Part shown: positions 44,901 to 56,200 of the stretch, piece after piece
Position numbering within the stretch: position 1 is the first letter of the stretch
How the letters are laid out: each line of letters starts with the position of its first letter
Assembly: GCA_002897115.2 (NCBI GenBank)
Contig: BCIH01000008.1
Coordinates: 807,065-871,064 of the forward strand
Direction of reading: 5' to 3'
Length of the DNA stretch: 64,000 nucleotides
From: Prototheca cutis
Taxonomy: Eukaryota > Chlorophyta > Trebouxiophyceae > Chlorellales > Chlorellaceae
Position numbers and translations under genes: made by a program
Notes under the pieces: generated by a model
Seen by the model: the letters and a program-made list of their open reading frames with translations, nothing else
Database searches by the model: none
What the model was told of the DNA's origin: nothing

Positions 44901-47900
44901 TCACGGATGACTCTGCAGGGGTTCAAGCGGATGCAGCCGCGGGGGGGTTGCTCGCACCAGCCTGGGCCGCCGGCCGCCGGGCGGGGTGGGGGTATGGGCC
45001 CTGGTCCCGTGCCGAGCGCGAAGCACTGTTGTCTGACCGGGGCTCTGTTTCTGTTCGTAGTAGTGGTGGTGCTGGTCTCAGCACGACCACCTCGGGAGCA
45101 GCTGCAACTGCGACAGCACCGGGATCGGGCACCTCCTTGCCCCTACAACCCACACCATTGACGGCCAGCCTCGCGTCCGCACTGGCAGGAATGCTGGGTG
45201 CGCTGCTGCGTGAGACGACGCCGTCCAATCGCCAGGTACTGCTGGACGCCGTCCTGGGTCTCGCCCGCGAGCCGGGGGTCAAACGCCGGCCCGTCGGGTG
45301 CGCCTCGCGCCGCGTGGCAGCTGCCGCGGCCTCTTCCGTCGTCCTCGCCGCATTCTCCACGCCTCCAGCGGGTGGCATTTCTAGCACAGCCTCCACCGGC
45401 AGCGGGGTCACAAGCGCACTGGCGGCTCTAGCGCCAACTCTGCAGGGGCTGGCGGAGCTGGTACGGGAGGAGGCGTGCTCAGAGGGCGTGCCCGGCGACG
45501 GCGCGGTGCCTGCGCTGGCGCTGGCTCGCGCAGGGGCGGAGCTCACGGCGCTGGCTGGCTCGACGCAGCCGTTGCGCACGCTGCGTGCTCTGTGCGCTGC
45601 GGCGGCGAGCACAGCGTCGCTGCGCCAGCGCACCACGCTGTGCCTGGCCGTGGCCGCCGCAGCCCGGCGCGCGGGCGGCCTGGGCCTGGCCGCACCCGGC
45701 GCGGGGATGGTGGAGGTCGTCGACACGCTGTGCGCGCTGTGCGCCGCGTCGGCTCCGCCCGCCCTGCAGGCCGCGCTGCATGCACTGGGGTGCCTGGCGG
45801 CCGCCGGGGGTGCGGGCTTCTTGCCGTGCGTCGGGCAGACCCTGGAAGCCGCAAAAAAGCTGCTGGCCCACGAGGAGCCCGCCGGCGCGCACGGGCTGGC
45901 GGTGCTGATGGGCGCGCTGGTGGACGCCGTCGTTGCGGCCCTGGGGCCCGAGTACTCCCTGGGATCCCCCGCGCACGAGCTGGCAAGGCTTGTCGTCGCT
46001 GAGTGTGCAGCCTCTGGAATTGCTGAAGGTGACATTGGTGAAGATGACGAGAAGGCGGGTAGAGTGCTGTTACTACAGCTGGCTACAGGAGACAACAGCA
46101 GTTCTTCGGCGACGACTGCCGGTACGACTGCAGTAGCCACCACGTACTCCTCTGTTCCCGGCGAAAGCAGCACAGCAGCTGCTACGGCTACCCTGCCGAC
46201 ATCGTCGCTGGCAGCGGTGCTGCACACCCAGATGGTGGCACTGTTTGCACCCGCGGCGCTGCCCGCCTCGGCGCACCTCAGGGTTCTGGCTCCCGCGCTC
46301 CGCGCACGGGACAGTGTCATTCGGGGCGTCGCACTGCGCACGCTGCGCCACCTGGCGGAACGTGATGCGGCCGCGGTCCTGGCCGCCGCGCCGGGGCTCG
46401 CGGGACTGCTGACCTCCGTTCTCGACGCGGAGACCGACCCCGCACTGGCAGCGCAGGCCGAGGCCACAGTGGCGGCGCTGCTGGAAGCCGGCGGTGCTGA
46501 ATCACCTGCAGCATGGATTGCGCTGGCGGGCGGGTTGGTAACTGACGGCAACCCGCACCATGGGTCTGGGGCCAAAGGCGAGAACGGCACCGGTGCTGCG
46601 AGGGCAGGGGAGGCTGATTCAGACGATGAAGACGAGGAGGGTGGTAGTGTCCGGCGGAGAGCCAACGATGCTTCCCGTAGGCCGGCGGGACCGTCATCGT
46701 CGACGGTAGGACAAAATGCACCCCAAACATTAACATCAGCTTCCGTCCGGCTTCCGCGCCTGCGAACGCGGCTGTTCTTCGCCCGGTGTCTGCTGCGGCT
46801 GCCGCGCCTGGCGGCGCGCGCAGACCACCGCCACGTCGACCCGACGGTTGACCGGTCGGTGGGTGGAAATGCCACCTCCAGTTCAGATTGGCTGGTGCTG
46901 CGCCTGCCACAGCTTGTGCAGGTGGGCTACATTTCCGCTCAAGGATCGCTGGTGGCACTGAGACCGCCCGGGGTGCAGCTTCTCGACGAGCTAGTGGCCG
47001 TGTTTGGGTGCACTGCCGACCCTCTCGGCGAGCCAGGCGATCGACTGCTGGGTCAGTATGAGGCACAGCTCCTCTCCGCGGCCCGCACCAGCCTGGCGGT
47101 GGGGGCGCCGAGGCCTCTTGCCGCCGCGGGCGCAGGGCTGGCGGCGTCTATGATTGGGTCGGGCCTGGCGGACCGCGATGAAGCCCTGCTCCGCCGCGTG
47201 CTCGGCCTGTTGACCAGCCAGCTTGCATCCTGGGCCGGCGATGCAGTGAGTGGTGGAGGTGGCGCCTTGGGGACCAATGGTGGTGGACTGACAGGCCCCG
47301 CGGCATCCCCACAGGCGCATGCAGAGTGGGTGGAGGTGCAGTACCGGCGAGCCTGCATCATGGCCCTGGCCCGATGCGCCTGTCACGCTGCTGCTGTTGT
47401 CGCTGATAGCAGCGGCTACGACGTTGATGGCGGCGGTGGTGACAATGGTGCTACTACAATCATCATCAGTGACGGTAATTCGAAGCGGGTGTCGACGATC
47501 ATCGCCGAGTGCCTGGGACCCCATGCGGCCGTGCTCATCCCGGCTTGGGTAAGTCTCGCTCGGCAGCATGTCGTCCTTGGCGACCCTAACAACGGTCAGT
47601 CTCCCGGAGCAGCAGAGGCCTACCGTGCTTCGGCAGCAGCCCAAGCAGCCCAGGCGCTCGGGCTGCCTCCCCACGCCAGCTCGAGCGGCACCGAGGCGTT
47701 TGAGGAAGCGCCGACCTCGAGGCTGTTTGGTGGCGGCGCAGGCACGCGCGTGGGGCGGGACGTCAGAGACCTGCGTGTCAGTGGCAGTCGAACTCCGAAC
47801 GGGGCCGATCTGCTGACAGGGCCGCTGTGGACGCCGTTCCCGGCACTGACGGCCGCGGCCTGGCTGGTCAAGCGAGCTCCTGGTGTGGCTGGATCGCAGC

Positions 47901-49912
47901 CGACACTCACAACCACAACGTCAGCGGCCATCACAGACCTCTGCCTCGCGCAGCTGTGCGGGGCCACTGCCGATTGTCGTGGCCAGACTGGAGTCTCGGC
48001 AGCTGCAACCCCGGCCACGACGCCGAGCCCGCTGGCCGTGGGCCGAGTGCTGCGGGCACTGCAGGACTTGGAGGCTGTCATGACATCTACTACAGGAACA
48101 GAACCCACTGCCCAGGCGGGGGATGTGCGCTTCATCATGGACCGTGTGCTGGAGGGCACGCTCTTGCCCTGGGCTGCCCTGGTTGCGGGCATTTCTTCGG
48201 TCAGCGACGACACTCCGAAGCGGGAGGGTTCCTTGGTGGCATGCGGCGCTGGCACTGACTCCGACACCGCCCAAACACCACCGTCCACCAGCACTCAGAT
48301 CGCTCAAGCGGCCCGGCTGGCGGCGCAACTGGCCAACCTCGGTGGACAGGCCGAGTTTAGCACTCTGGCCGTCGGAGCCAGGGTGATCTTGCTGTGTTGC
48401 TACAGCTGCGGCAGTGACAACGAGAAGCAGGCGCCGTTGCTCGGGGAGCTCAAGACGATACTGGACCTTTGCTTGCAGGCGGATGCTCGGGGCATGCTGG
48501 TGTTGACCCTGGAGTGCCTGGCGGAGTGGCCGCACGTGGGTGGCCTCGAGCCGCTGATGAGGGCAGTGCAGGCGGCGCTCGCGGTGTTGCCTCCAGAAGA
48601 CAATGATGACAAGGACACTGTCGGCTCTCCTCATCGTACGCCCACTGCCGCCAGTCAGCTGCTAGAGTTGGTCACGGCGGCGCTTGTCGAGCGCCTGGAT
48701 GGCCAACTGGCATCGCCGTCGGGGCAGCTGTCCGACTCTGGTGCTGCTGCCATGTGTGGTGCACTGCTGGCCGCGGGCCTGCGCGGTCGCGAGCTTGCTG
48801 GTTGTCGGGGTGCGGCGGCGTCCGTTGATGAGATGCGAGGTCCCGAGAAGGGCCGCATGGAGGGATCTGCAGTTGGCCCTGAACCCAGTTGCAGTCCCAT
48901 AACGGCCGAGCCAGTGGAGGACGAGGACTCTACTTCTCCGACCGCTGCTGCCGTCGTGCTCGCCACGCTCAGCAGGCACGGTGGTTGCCCAGCTGTGCAG
49001 AGTGAGACCGCGGCGCACGTAGGGCGGTCGATGCAGAGCAGTCCACAGTGGGCGCTGGAATGTGCTGCAGCGGTTCTTTCCCCAGCGGTGTCGACGGCAC
49101 TCGATGCCGTTGCCTCGAGCAAGGTGCGGTTACGGTGTGGGTATTCTTGTTTGGCCTGTGCAGGGCTTATGCTGCTAATTTGGTTCATGTGGCAAACCAT
49201 GTGGTCCAATTCAGCCCGAGGGGGTTTGGAATGGGGAGCCGCCATCCAGGAGCCCCCACTGCACTGAATCAATGCCGTGCCAGGCTCGCTACCTGCTCTC
49301 TGCCGTACTGCGCTCAGTCACTATGTTTCCTTGCAAGGCTTGATGACCCAACGGCATACAATCGCACAGGAAGAAACCATGCCGCAGTCCAAGTTGGCGA
49401 CCGCCACTGGAGCCCTGGCACCTTGCGTCCGACTGGCGGTTTTGGCAGTCAGCGCCGCCACGGCCGCAGGTTTGGCCGACCTCGTGCCAGGTCTGATGGC
49501 TCCGCTGCTGCCGCTGCTCATGACCGCGGGCGAAGCTGCGGATGCGACACTCGCCGGAGCGGCCAAGATGCTGCTGATGCAGCTCGCTGGGGCCCCCGCC
49601 ACACGGACGGCCGTATCAGGGGCCATCGCCAGATTGACCCCGGCAGACCGTGCGCGCCTCGCGGCCGCCATGCAACGCGACGCCTCTGCTTCTGGCGGCG
49701 CAGGGACTGCGGCGGCGTCAAATGCTGGGGGCCCCCCAAGCCCTACCAGACCGACCATCGCACTCCGGGAGTTTGCCGTGACCTCAGGCGCCACCAAGCT
49801 CACAGCCTTTGGCGCGGGAGCAAGGGACTTTGACCGTGCTGCGCCGGGGACAAGCGCCGATGACTGGGGCTCTGATGATGACGACAACGGCACGGAGTGG
49901 CAGCAGTCCTGA
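41934..49912 (+). CDS. HEATR5: HEATR5/Laa1/SWEETIE-type giant HEAT-repeat protein
   Basis: Three exons: 41934-42182, 42545-49123, 49370-49912; 2456 aa. The N-terminal part (CEDAIFNILLKG, joined to VRRVACEALVLLYSRGDLLP) matches the start of HEATR5 proteins, which read VRR..A..L..LYS.GD. The remainder is a long array of two-helix HEAT units rich in Ala and Leu, for example LRVLAPALRARDSVIRGVAL and ECLAEWPHVGGLEPLMRAV. The acidic C-terminus ends DDWGSDDDDNGTEW. Yeast Laa1 and human HEATR5 work with AP-1 clathrin adaptors at the trans-Golgi/endosome; plant SWEETIE affects carbohydrate metabolism and senescence. The middle exon of 6579 bases is exceptional for this window. The last acceptor is the least certain: 49370 keeps phase, but other acceptors between 49318 and 49340 with different donors also would. 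Confidence 0.85.
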
Positions 49913-50006
49913 CCGAAGAGTCGGACACAGGCCTGCTTCCTACCAGACCGGTGCATCGAGAGAGAGCGGGCCCAAGAAGATCATGTTTGACGCTTGCTTG
50001 GTTTGC

Positions 50007-50638
50007 CTAGCCACCAATAGATGATGCCATGATGTCACATGACCGGTCCAGGAACCGTGCCTGGCTGCAGCTTATGAGTGGCAGGGCCAACGACCCCAGG
50101 AGGGTTGCGGGTCTCGACACAGAGGTGATCTCATACCTAGGGGCGGTGGGAAGAGAGGTGCACCGGATGGGCTGGGAGGATGTTCTGTGTCTGGGGGGAT
50201 ACGAGGCTCGCGCAGTCACCTGGCTGTGCTGTTGAATGGCCAGCATTTACCTGCCATGCTTGGAGAGAGCAGTCGAGTCACAACAGACCATCCCCTCCCC
50301 CCGCCAGCCCAACCAATCCAGCACAGAACAGGGCCCCATACCACCCACCACACGGCATCTGTCCCTGCTCGGTCCCACTGGAGTGTGTATCGCTCCTGCC
50401 CCACGAGCAAGTGGCCCCGCAGGGTGGCCACCATACAGACGTAGTCTTGCTTGGTCGATTGCACACCGGTGACACGTAGGGGGTGCCGGGTCCAGCACCC
50501 CACGGTGCGTGCAGCGAGCACGAGTGGCTCTCCTGGCAGTTGCGGGGGCTTGCTTGTGACAGTCTCTGCCGTTTGCACATGCTTCCACGCGGTTATGCGG
50601 GACCTCCCACGTTCGAATACTTCCTTGCCCGTTCCAAT
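50007..50638 (-). CDS. UPF0548 (DUF1990) protein, 5' exon(s) unresolved
   Basis: Two exons are clear on the minus strand: 50638-50349 and 50136-50007. They encode IGTGKEVFERGRSRITAWKH, later LRGHLLVGQERYTLQWDR, then AVW joined across the intron to YEITSVSRPATLLG, ending FLDRSCDIMASSIGG. This is the UPF0548 fold order (GxGxxxFxRA, GHxxxGEExFxVxW, VWYEIxSFSRP) found in actinobacteria and plants, of unknown function. The VW-YEI junction restores the family motif exactly. The N-terminal exon should lie upstream; a frame near 50840-50890 with NFPDGADAWRSPLPGYW is a candidate, joined through a weak donor. Marked partial at the 5' end. Convergent with HEATR5. Confidence 0.78.
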
Positions 50639-51523
50639 CTGCACGGTGTTCATCGTTGGGCACAAGGGGAGGAAAAGTGTGCATTGAATACAGGGGACCC
50701 TCCAAATGGATTGCAGACACGTGCACATCCAACCGAATTCCAGCTCGCAGCACTGACTGGTAACAAGCAATCTCCAAGATAGTCGTGCCAAGCCTCTTGT
50801 GCGTGCCTGGATGCGGCGCTGAACTCTCCAGTAGCCCGGCAGCGGGGACCGCCAGGCATCCGCTCCGTCTGGAAAGTTGTATGGCAGTCTGCAGCAAAAA
50901 AATCACACATTGCATTGATATGACTGGTATAGAACACGTTGGGTCACACAAAATGCGTTCAGATCGCCAGATGCTGTGTCTCTGTGCAAAAAGGACTCCG
51001 CCCCGGGTGCTTTCACCTTGCTGTGCCCACGGCGTCCTGTGCCAGTTCCTCCTGGCTTGGTTTCCTCAAAGACAGGGTCCAGAGCCCAAATCGACGAGAC
51101 ATGAGTCTGCACGTTGATCCTTGAGACAGGTGCGTGCGTCTTCTGAATGAGCATGCAAGCACATAATGGTATGGGTCAGTGCGGAGCAGAACCCCTGTGT
51201 TCGCCAGATCAACGGCAAGGCCAGGCAAATCCAATCCACCCTTCGCCAGCGAACCCGGCAGGCATGCCCCCCAACGTCAAGGCCCCAGCCCAAGCTGGAG
51301 CCGGGCATGAGGTAGTGGTCCGCATTACCATCCCATTGCGTTTATTGTATTTTAACAACTATTTTCATCAGGTCCCTGGGAACACAAGCCGAGAGGTTTG
51401 GTTTCCAGCAGGCTTGCATCGCGCGGTCGGAGGCAGCAGTGCCGGGGCTTTTCTCTGGCCCCACTCGGAGGGCGGTCCAGGCGTGAGTTCAGCGTCCCCT
51501 CGGCACTGCATTTGAAATCGCAC
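50639..51523. other. Region with missing 5' exon(s) of UPF0548 gene and mS35 promoter
   Basis: The minus strand must hold the first exon of the UPF0548 gene; the plus side near 51500 is the mS35 promoter. Several overlapping short frames occur and none is decisive. Confidence 0.4.
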
Positions 51524-52961
51524 ATGGCGCTGCGGTCTGCATGGCGTGCCAGTGCTCTCGCGGCAGAGCTGCTGCCGCCGACGGCACCCGCCCGGGCACT
51601 GGCCACCTGCAGTGCCCGCACCTTTTCCAGCGATGCCTCGCCCTCGGCGTCTGGGCCGGAGAAGACGCCCGCGGCAGACAAGCCCAGCACCAAGCCGGCG
51701 TCCCCAGGTGCGTGACTGGAGGATGAACTGCTGCGGGGGTGGGCGTGCGTCCTGCACCTCCAATAGTCCCGGCCAGAGCTGAAGCTGCTGGAGAGGGACA
51801 AACATGATGTGTTGCTGTTTGTAATGTTGAGCATTGGCCCCTGCTTCCAGTCCCTATACTCGCCACACCCACCACCTAACAGAGGACATGTTTGCCGGGC
51901 TGGGCCTGGCACTCCGGGTCCGTCCCAACCAGCCGTTGACGCCACGGCAGCAGGCGCACGCGCACCCCGACAAAGTCAAGCACGGCAAGTTCCTGCCGCG
52001 CCTGTCGCGCAAGGAGCGCGGCAGCTTTGCCGACCCGCGTGTGGAGGCCGAGTTCTTCGAGGAGGTGCGCGTTTGGAGGGGTCCTGTCTCGGGTGACGGT
52101 TGGTGGAGGAGCTGGTGGAAAGGAGCAGCGGAAAGCGCAGCTGCATTGCTCAGGGGCCCTTTGGCATGAACACTCGATCAAGCCCTGTACGCCCCTGCTC
52201 CCGATCTATCCCTGCAGTCGGAATCATACCCGAGTGTCAGGCCAAACGTGCCACTGTACAACCTGCGTGAGGTCGTGCCGGAAATGATGATTCCTCGTTC
52301 AGGTATGATGGCGCGTCAGGGGATGTAGGTGCATTTCTTGCTCCCTACCTTGTGTTGGGAATTGGGCTTTCTTGAAGGTGGGGGGTCGGGAGCACGCCGC
52401 GCCGCCACATGTCAAGTGGCCAACATGCCATCCACTCATTGCTTCTTCGTCCTGGCAACTCAATTATTGTTTTCACAAAGCAAGAACTCGAACAAGAAAA
52501 ACAGTGACACCCCCACCATTCAACGTGACACAGAGCTGCTGGAGAAGATCAAGGCTATTCAGGCGGCCAAGCCTACGGCGAGTCTGGACGAGGTGCTGGA
52601 GGAAGCCGGGCTGTCGTTCCCCGGCCCCGAGGCCGACCCCGCGGCACCCGCGCCCATCCTGGAGTGGAAGTCTCGCCTGGTGCTGGCTGCCGGCGTGAGC
52701 GAGTCGCACCCGGCAAACTGGAAGGTGCGGTGCCGCGTGTACCTCCGGGACCTCCAGCACCAGGAAGGGCTCAGCGAAGCCGCGCTGCAGCACGTCGCCC
52801 GCGTCGCGGGGCCGCGGTACGATCCGGGGACTGGGCGCCTGACCCTGACTTCATCGTCCTACGCCAACCGCGAGGACAACCGCCGCGAGATCCTGGACAC
52901 CCTGGACACCTTGGTCGCCGAAGGCCACCGGGCCTACCCTGCTGCAGTACAGCAGCAGTAG
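51524..52961 (+). CDS. MRPS35: Mitochondrial small-subunit ribosomal protein mS35
   Basis: Four exons: 51524-51707, 51883-52064, 52218-52302, 52534-52961; 292 aa. The N-terminus MALRSAWRASALAAELLPP, with Arg and no acid before ARTFSS, is a typical mitochondrial presequence. The C-terminal domain has KVRCRVYLRDLQHQEGLSEA, then VAGPRYDPGTGRLTLTSSSY and NREDNRREILDTLDTLV. This corresponds to the mS35/Rsm24 domain, which reads V.L.DL.LS..A...L..L.G.RYD....E.T...D..PTRE.N..Y. The last intron acceptor (CACAG at 52529-52533) is chosen because it alone combines a pyrimidine-rich lead with phase 1; upstream acceptors would require another donor. Confidence 0.82.
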
Positions 52962-53293
52962 GAACACAGGAAGGGTTCTCTGTTTTCCGGTTGCAAGGCC
53001 CAACACCCTGGTGTAACATGCAGCCTTTGGAAAGAGTGCCAAGCAGCAAAGTGCTGGACGCAGCGTAATGCACGGACCAGAGGATGGTTCAGAATGAGCG
53101 AATTCCGAAACAGATTGGCTGGCAAGGCCATGCACAGAGGGCAGTGCCGGCAGCGGCATTGAGGACAGATGGATAGTTCAGTGCCAACAACAAAAGGCTT
53201 GATTTTGGAGTCGAATTTTGGGCAGAGAAACCCCGCTTTAGACGCCCATCTCCCTCTTCAATCACGTCCCCTGTTAAAAAGCAGAACCAGCCC
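52962..53293. other. Convergent intergenic region
   Basis: 3' UTRs of mS35 (+) and the Sfi1-like gene (-). A TGTAA signal lies at 53012-53016. Nothing else is seen. Confidence 0.45.
53012..53016 (+). terminator. Candidate polyadenylation signal TGTAA
   Basis: TGTAA lies 51 bases after the mS35 stop codon, on the same strand. Confidence 0.45.
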
Positions 53294-56200
53294 TCAGGCC
53301 AGGTAGCTCAGCGGGTTGTGTATCAGCGGGGGCAGGGGCTTGGAGGCGCTGCTCTCCCCCCCCGGCGCCGGCTCGTCGCCGGGCATGACGGGCTGGGCAG
53401 TCATGGTCGTCGCCAGGTACTCGGCCGTATAGCGCTGGGACGGCGACATGCCCTGTAGTAGTATGTGTATTTTTGGGGGTCATGTTAGGGGTGGCAAAAC
53501 TTTCTCCCCAGCGAGGCGAGTGAGGACCCCAGAATGATTATGAGAAGCCCCTGCTGGTCCCCTGCGACTGTGAATTCGATGGAGCAGTTCATCGCAGTGC
53601 ACGGGCACCTCAACCAGAGGCACCCTCTCAACATTAGAAAATAACAACCGGCCACCTCAGCGCACCTTGTAGTTCCAGGCGCTGGATCCAGCGACACCAG
53701 GCTTGCCACGTACAGCATGCATGGCGTTGGCCACACCGTGACCGGCATTCTCCTTGTCAGGGGATGCCAGGAGGTCGCTGGCGTGCCTTGGCACCGCCGG
53801 CGTGAGGGCCTTTGACCCCGGCGTGGGCCCCGCCTCACGGTCCAGCGCAGCCGCTAGCTGGCGACTCAATGGCGTCGCGCCTGCGCGCCAGGTGTCACCC
53901 GGGACAAGTCCACCCCGCCCGGCCGACAGCGGCGTGCGTGCCAGGGCCAGTGCCCGCCGAGCTGCAGCGTCCCGAGGCACCGAACTCCCAACTGACGGCG
54001 TGGCCTCTGCTGCTACGTCGGGCGCTGTCGATGGTACGTGTCCTGCGCCGGGACTCGGATGCGCCAACTCGGTGCCGGTCAGTGTGGCAGAGGGCCAGGG
54101 CGACGTCAACCCCCAGCCGCTGCCGCCAGCCGGCGACAGGAGCCGGTCACCGATGGCGTCAGTGGCATGTCCGAGCGGGCCGCAGTGCTTGGCTCCAACG
54201 CTGCGGCGGGCAGGCACAGTGGTCGCTGGGGAACCGACGCCAATACTGCCGTCGACGGCGTCAACACCACGGTGGGCGATGGCCCGTGTGGCGGCGGCGA
54301 TGCCTGCGGCCACCGCTGCATCGATGCGTGCCCGGATGTCCTCCCGGGGGAGGTTTTCGCCGGCATCGTCGCCGTCCTCATCAGCAAACTGCGGCGGCCT
54401 CGAGCTGGGCGTCAGACCGGCCTTGGTCAGGCTGCGGCTGACGCTGGCCGTCAGCCGCCGCTGCTGCGACAGGGGCATGGCCGCCAGCGCGTGGCGGTAG
54501 GCCGCCTCTGGCGACGACAGACCCCGAGCGCCGGCAGGCGTCGCAGGGACCGAAGCTGCTGTGCCGGGGTTGGGTCCGTGGTGAGCAGCAGCAGGTTCAA
54601 GGAACCCTGTCTGCGTGGGCCCTTCAGCACCAGCCAGCATACCCCCACCGTCGCTCCGGGGCAGGGGGTCGGCGGCGGAACCCTCAGTGACGTCCAGGAT
54701 GGCGCGGAGTGTGTCCTGCATGTCGTCGTCGAATGCGTCCCAGTACCACGACCGGAACAACGAAAACGCCGTCTGCTTTTGCAGCAGACAGCGCCGCAGA
54801 CGCTCGCGTGCCTCGCGACCTTGGTCCACGACGTCGCGCCACCAGGCAAACGCGGCCGTCATCGCCGCCCGCCGCCGCCGAGCCGCAAACCTCGTCAGCG
54901 CCGTCTCGCGTTCGCGCCGGGCGGCCGTATGTGCGCGCCACGCACTGAAGGCAGATCGCTGCGCGGTCGTCGCCCGACGGTTGACGACGTGCTGCAACAG
55001 GGCCCGGTGTCGGGCCGCCACCCGGGCACGCGCACGCCACGCGCTGAACGGCCCGGCCGCCAACGCCGTCGCCCGGCGCTCGACGCAGGCGCGCAGCGCA
55101 CGTGCACGCCGAGCTGCTGCTGCGCGTGCGACACCCGACCAAGCACGCAGTGCCATGGAGCCCAGCGCCGCGTGCTTGGCGTTGCACGCGACGTCCACCA
55201 CCGCACGGACGTCTACCTTTTTCGAAGCGTACGTGCGCCAGGCAAGGAGCGCACTGCGTCCGTGGGCCCGCTCGACGCGCCGGCGCACCGCCGCCGCGCC
55301 GTCTGCCGCTCGAGCACGGTTCGAAATTGCCGTCTGAGCGACTCCACGCCAAGCAGCGAGTGCATGCCCCAACGCACCCCGTTCCCGCCGCGCCTCAAAC
55401 TCTGCCACGGCTACCCGGCGCGAGCGAGCTGCAGCCGCGCCCTCGCGCCAGGCCGTGAAAGCGGAGCGCAGGCGAACGGCCGCCACCCGCCGTGTCGCAC
55501 GGGCCTGCACCTCGCGGCGCCCTGCCAAACACGCCGCTCTCGCACGCCACTGGCCAAAGGCCCAACGCATGCGCAGGGTTGCCAGACGGGAAACCGTGGC
55601 TGCAAACGCCCGTCGCCGAGCACTTGCCTCGTCAGCAACCTCCCGCCAGGAGGCCAGAGTCCGGACAGCTAGCCGCGCGTCGGCTGCAATACCCATGCGC
55701 TCCGCTTCTGCACGACTAGCGTTGCTTTCCTTCGGCTTGGCTCGCCAGGCCAACAGGACCGACTGCAAGGCGCGCTGCCTGTGCCAGCGCACACACCAGT
55801 CCTCGGTGACCCTTGCCGCACGGCCGGCTGCCGCCGCCGCTCGCCAGTCGACCAGCATGCTCCTGGTCAGTCGTGCCTGCAGCTGGCGACCAACGGCGGC
55901 CAGACGTTTCTCAGCCTCTCGTCGCGTGTCTGCGGCCTCCAGCAGTGCGCCCAGCGCCTTGGCCCGTAGGGCATTGGCGGCGTGGGCTTCGGCCAGTCCC
56001 GTCGCCGTGCGTTGCAGGCGGCGCTCCCGTGCAAGCGCCGCCCAGCCGGCGAGCACATGCATGGCCATACTCTGCTCCCGCCGCGCAGAAAACGTCTCTG
56101 CACGCCGGCGCTCGGCGCCCCTAGCCCTCGCAACCTCGCGCCACGAGGCAAATGTGGCGGCGAGCGTGCGGCTGCCCGCACGGGCACGACAAGCAGTGAC

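Noticed and set aside
44923..46875. 650-codon open frame antisense to HEATR5
   Set aside because: Ser/Ala/Arg-rich low-complexity product with no domain; it is the complement of the Ala-rich HEAT array.
50605..50620. GTTCGAATAC, resembling a tRNA B-box
   Set aside because: It lies inside the UPF0548 coding exon and no A-box or cloverleaf precedes it.
53300..53330. GGTAGCTCAGCGGG, resembling a tRNA A-box
   Set aside because: It is the reverse complement of the last codons of the Sfi1-like gene; no B-box, acceptor stem or anticodon arm follows.
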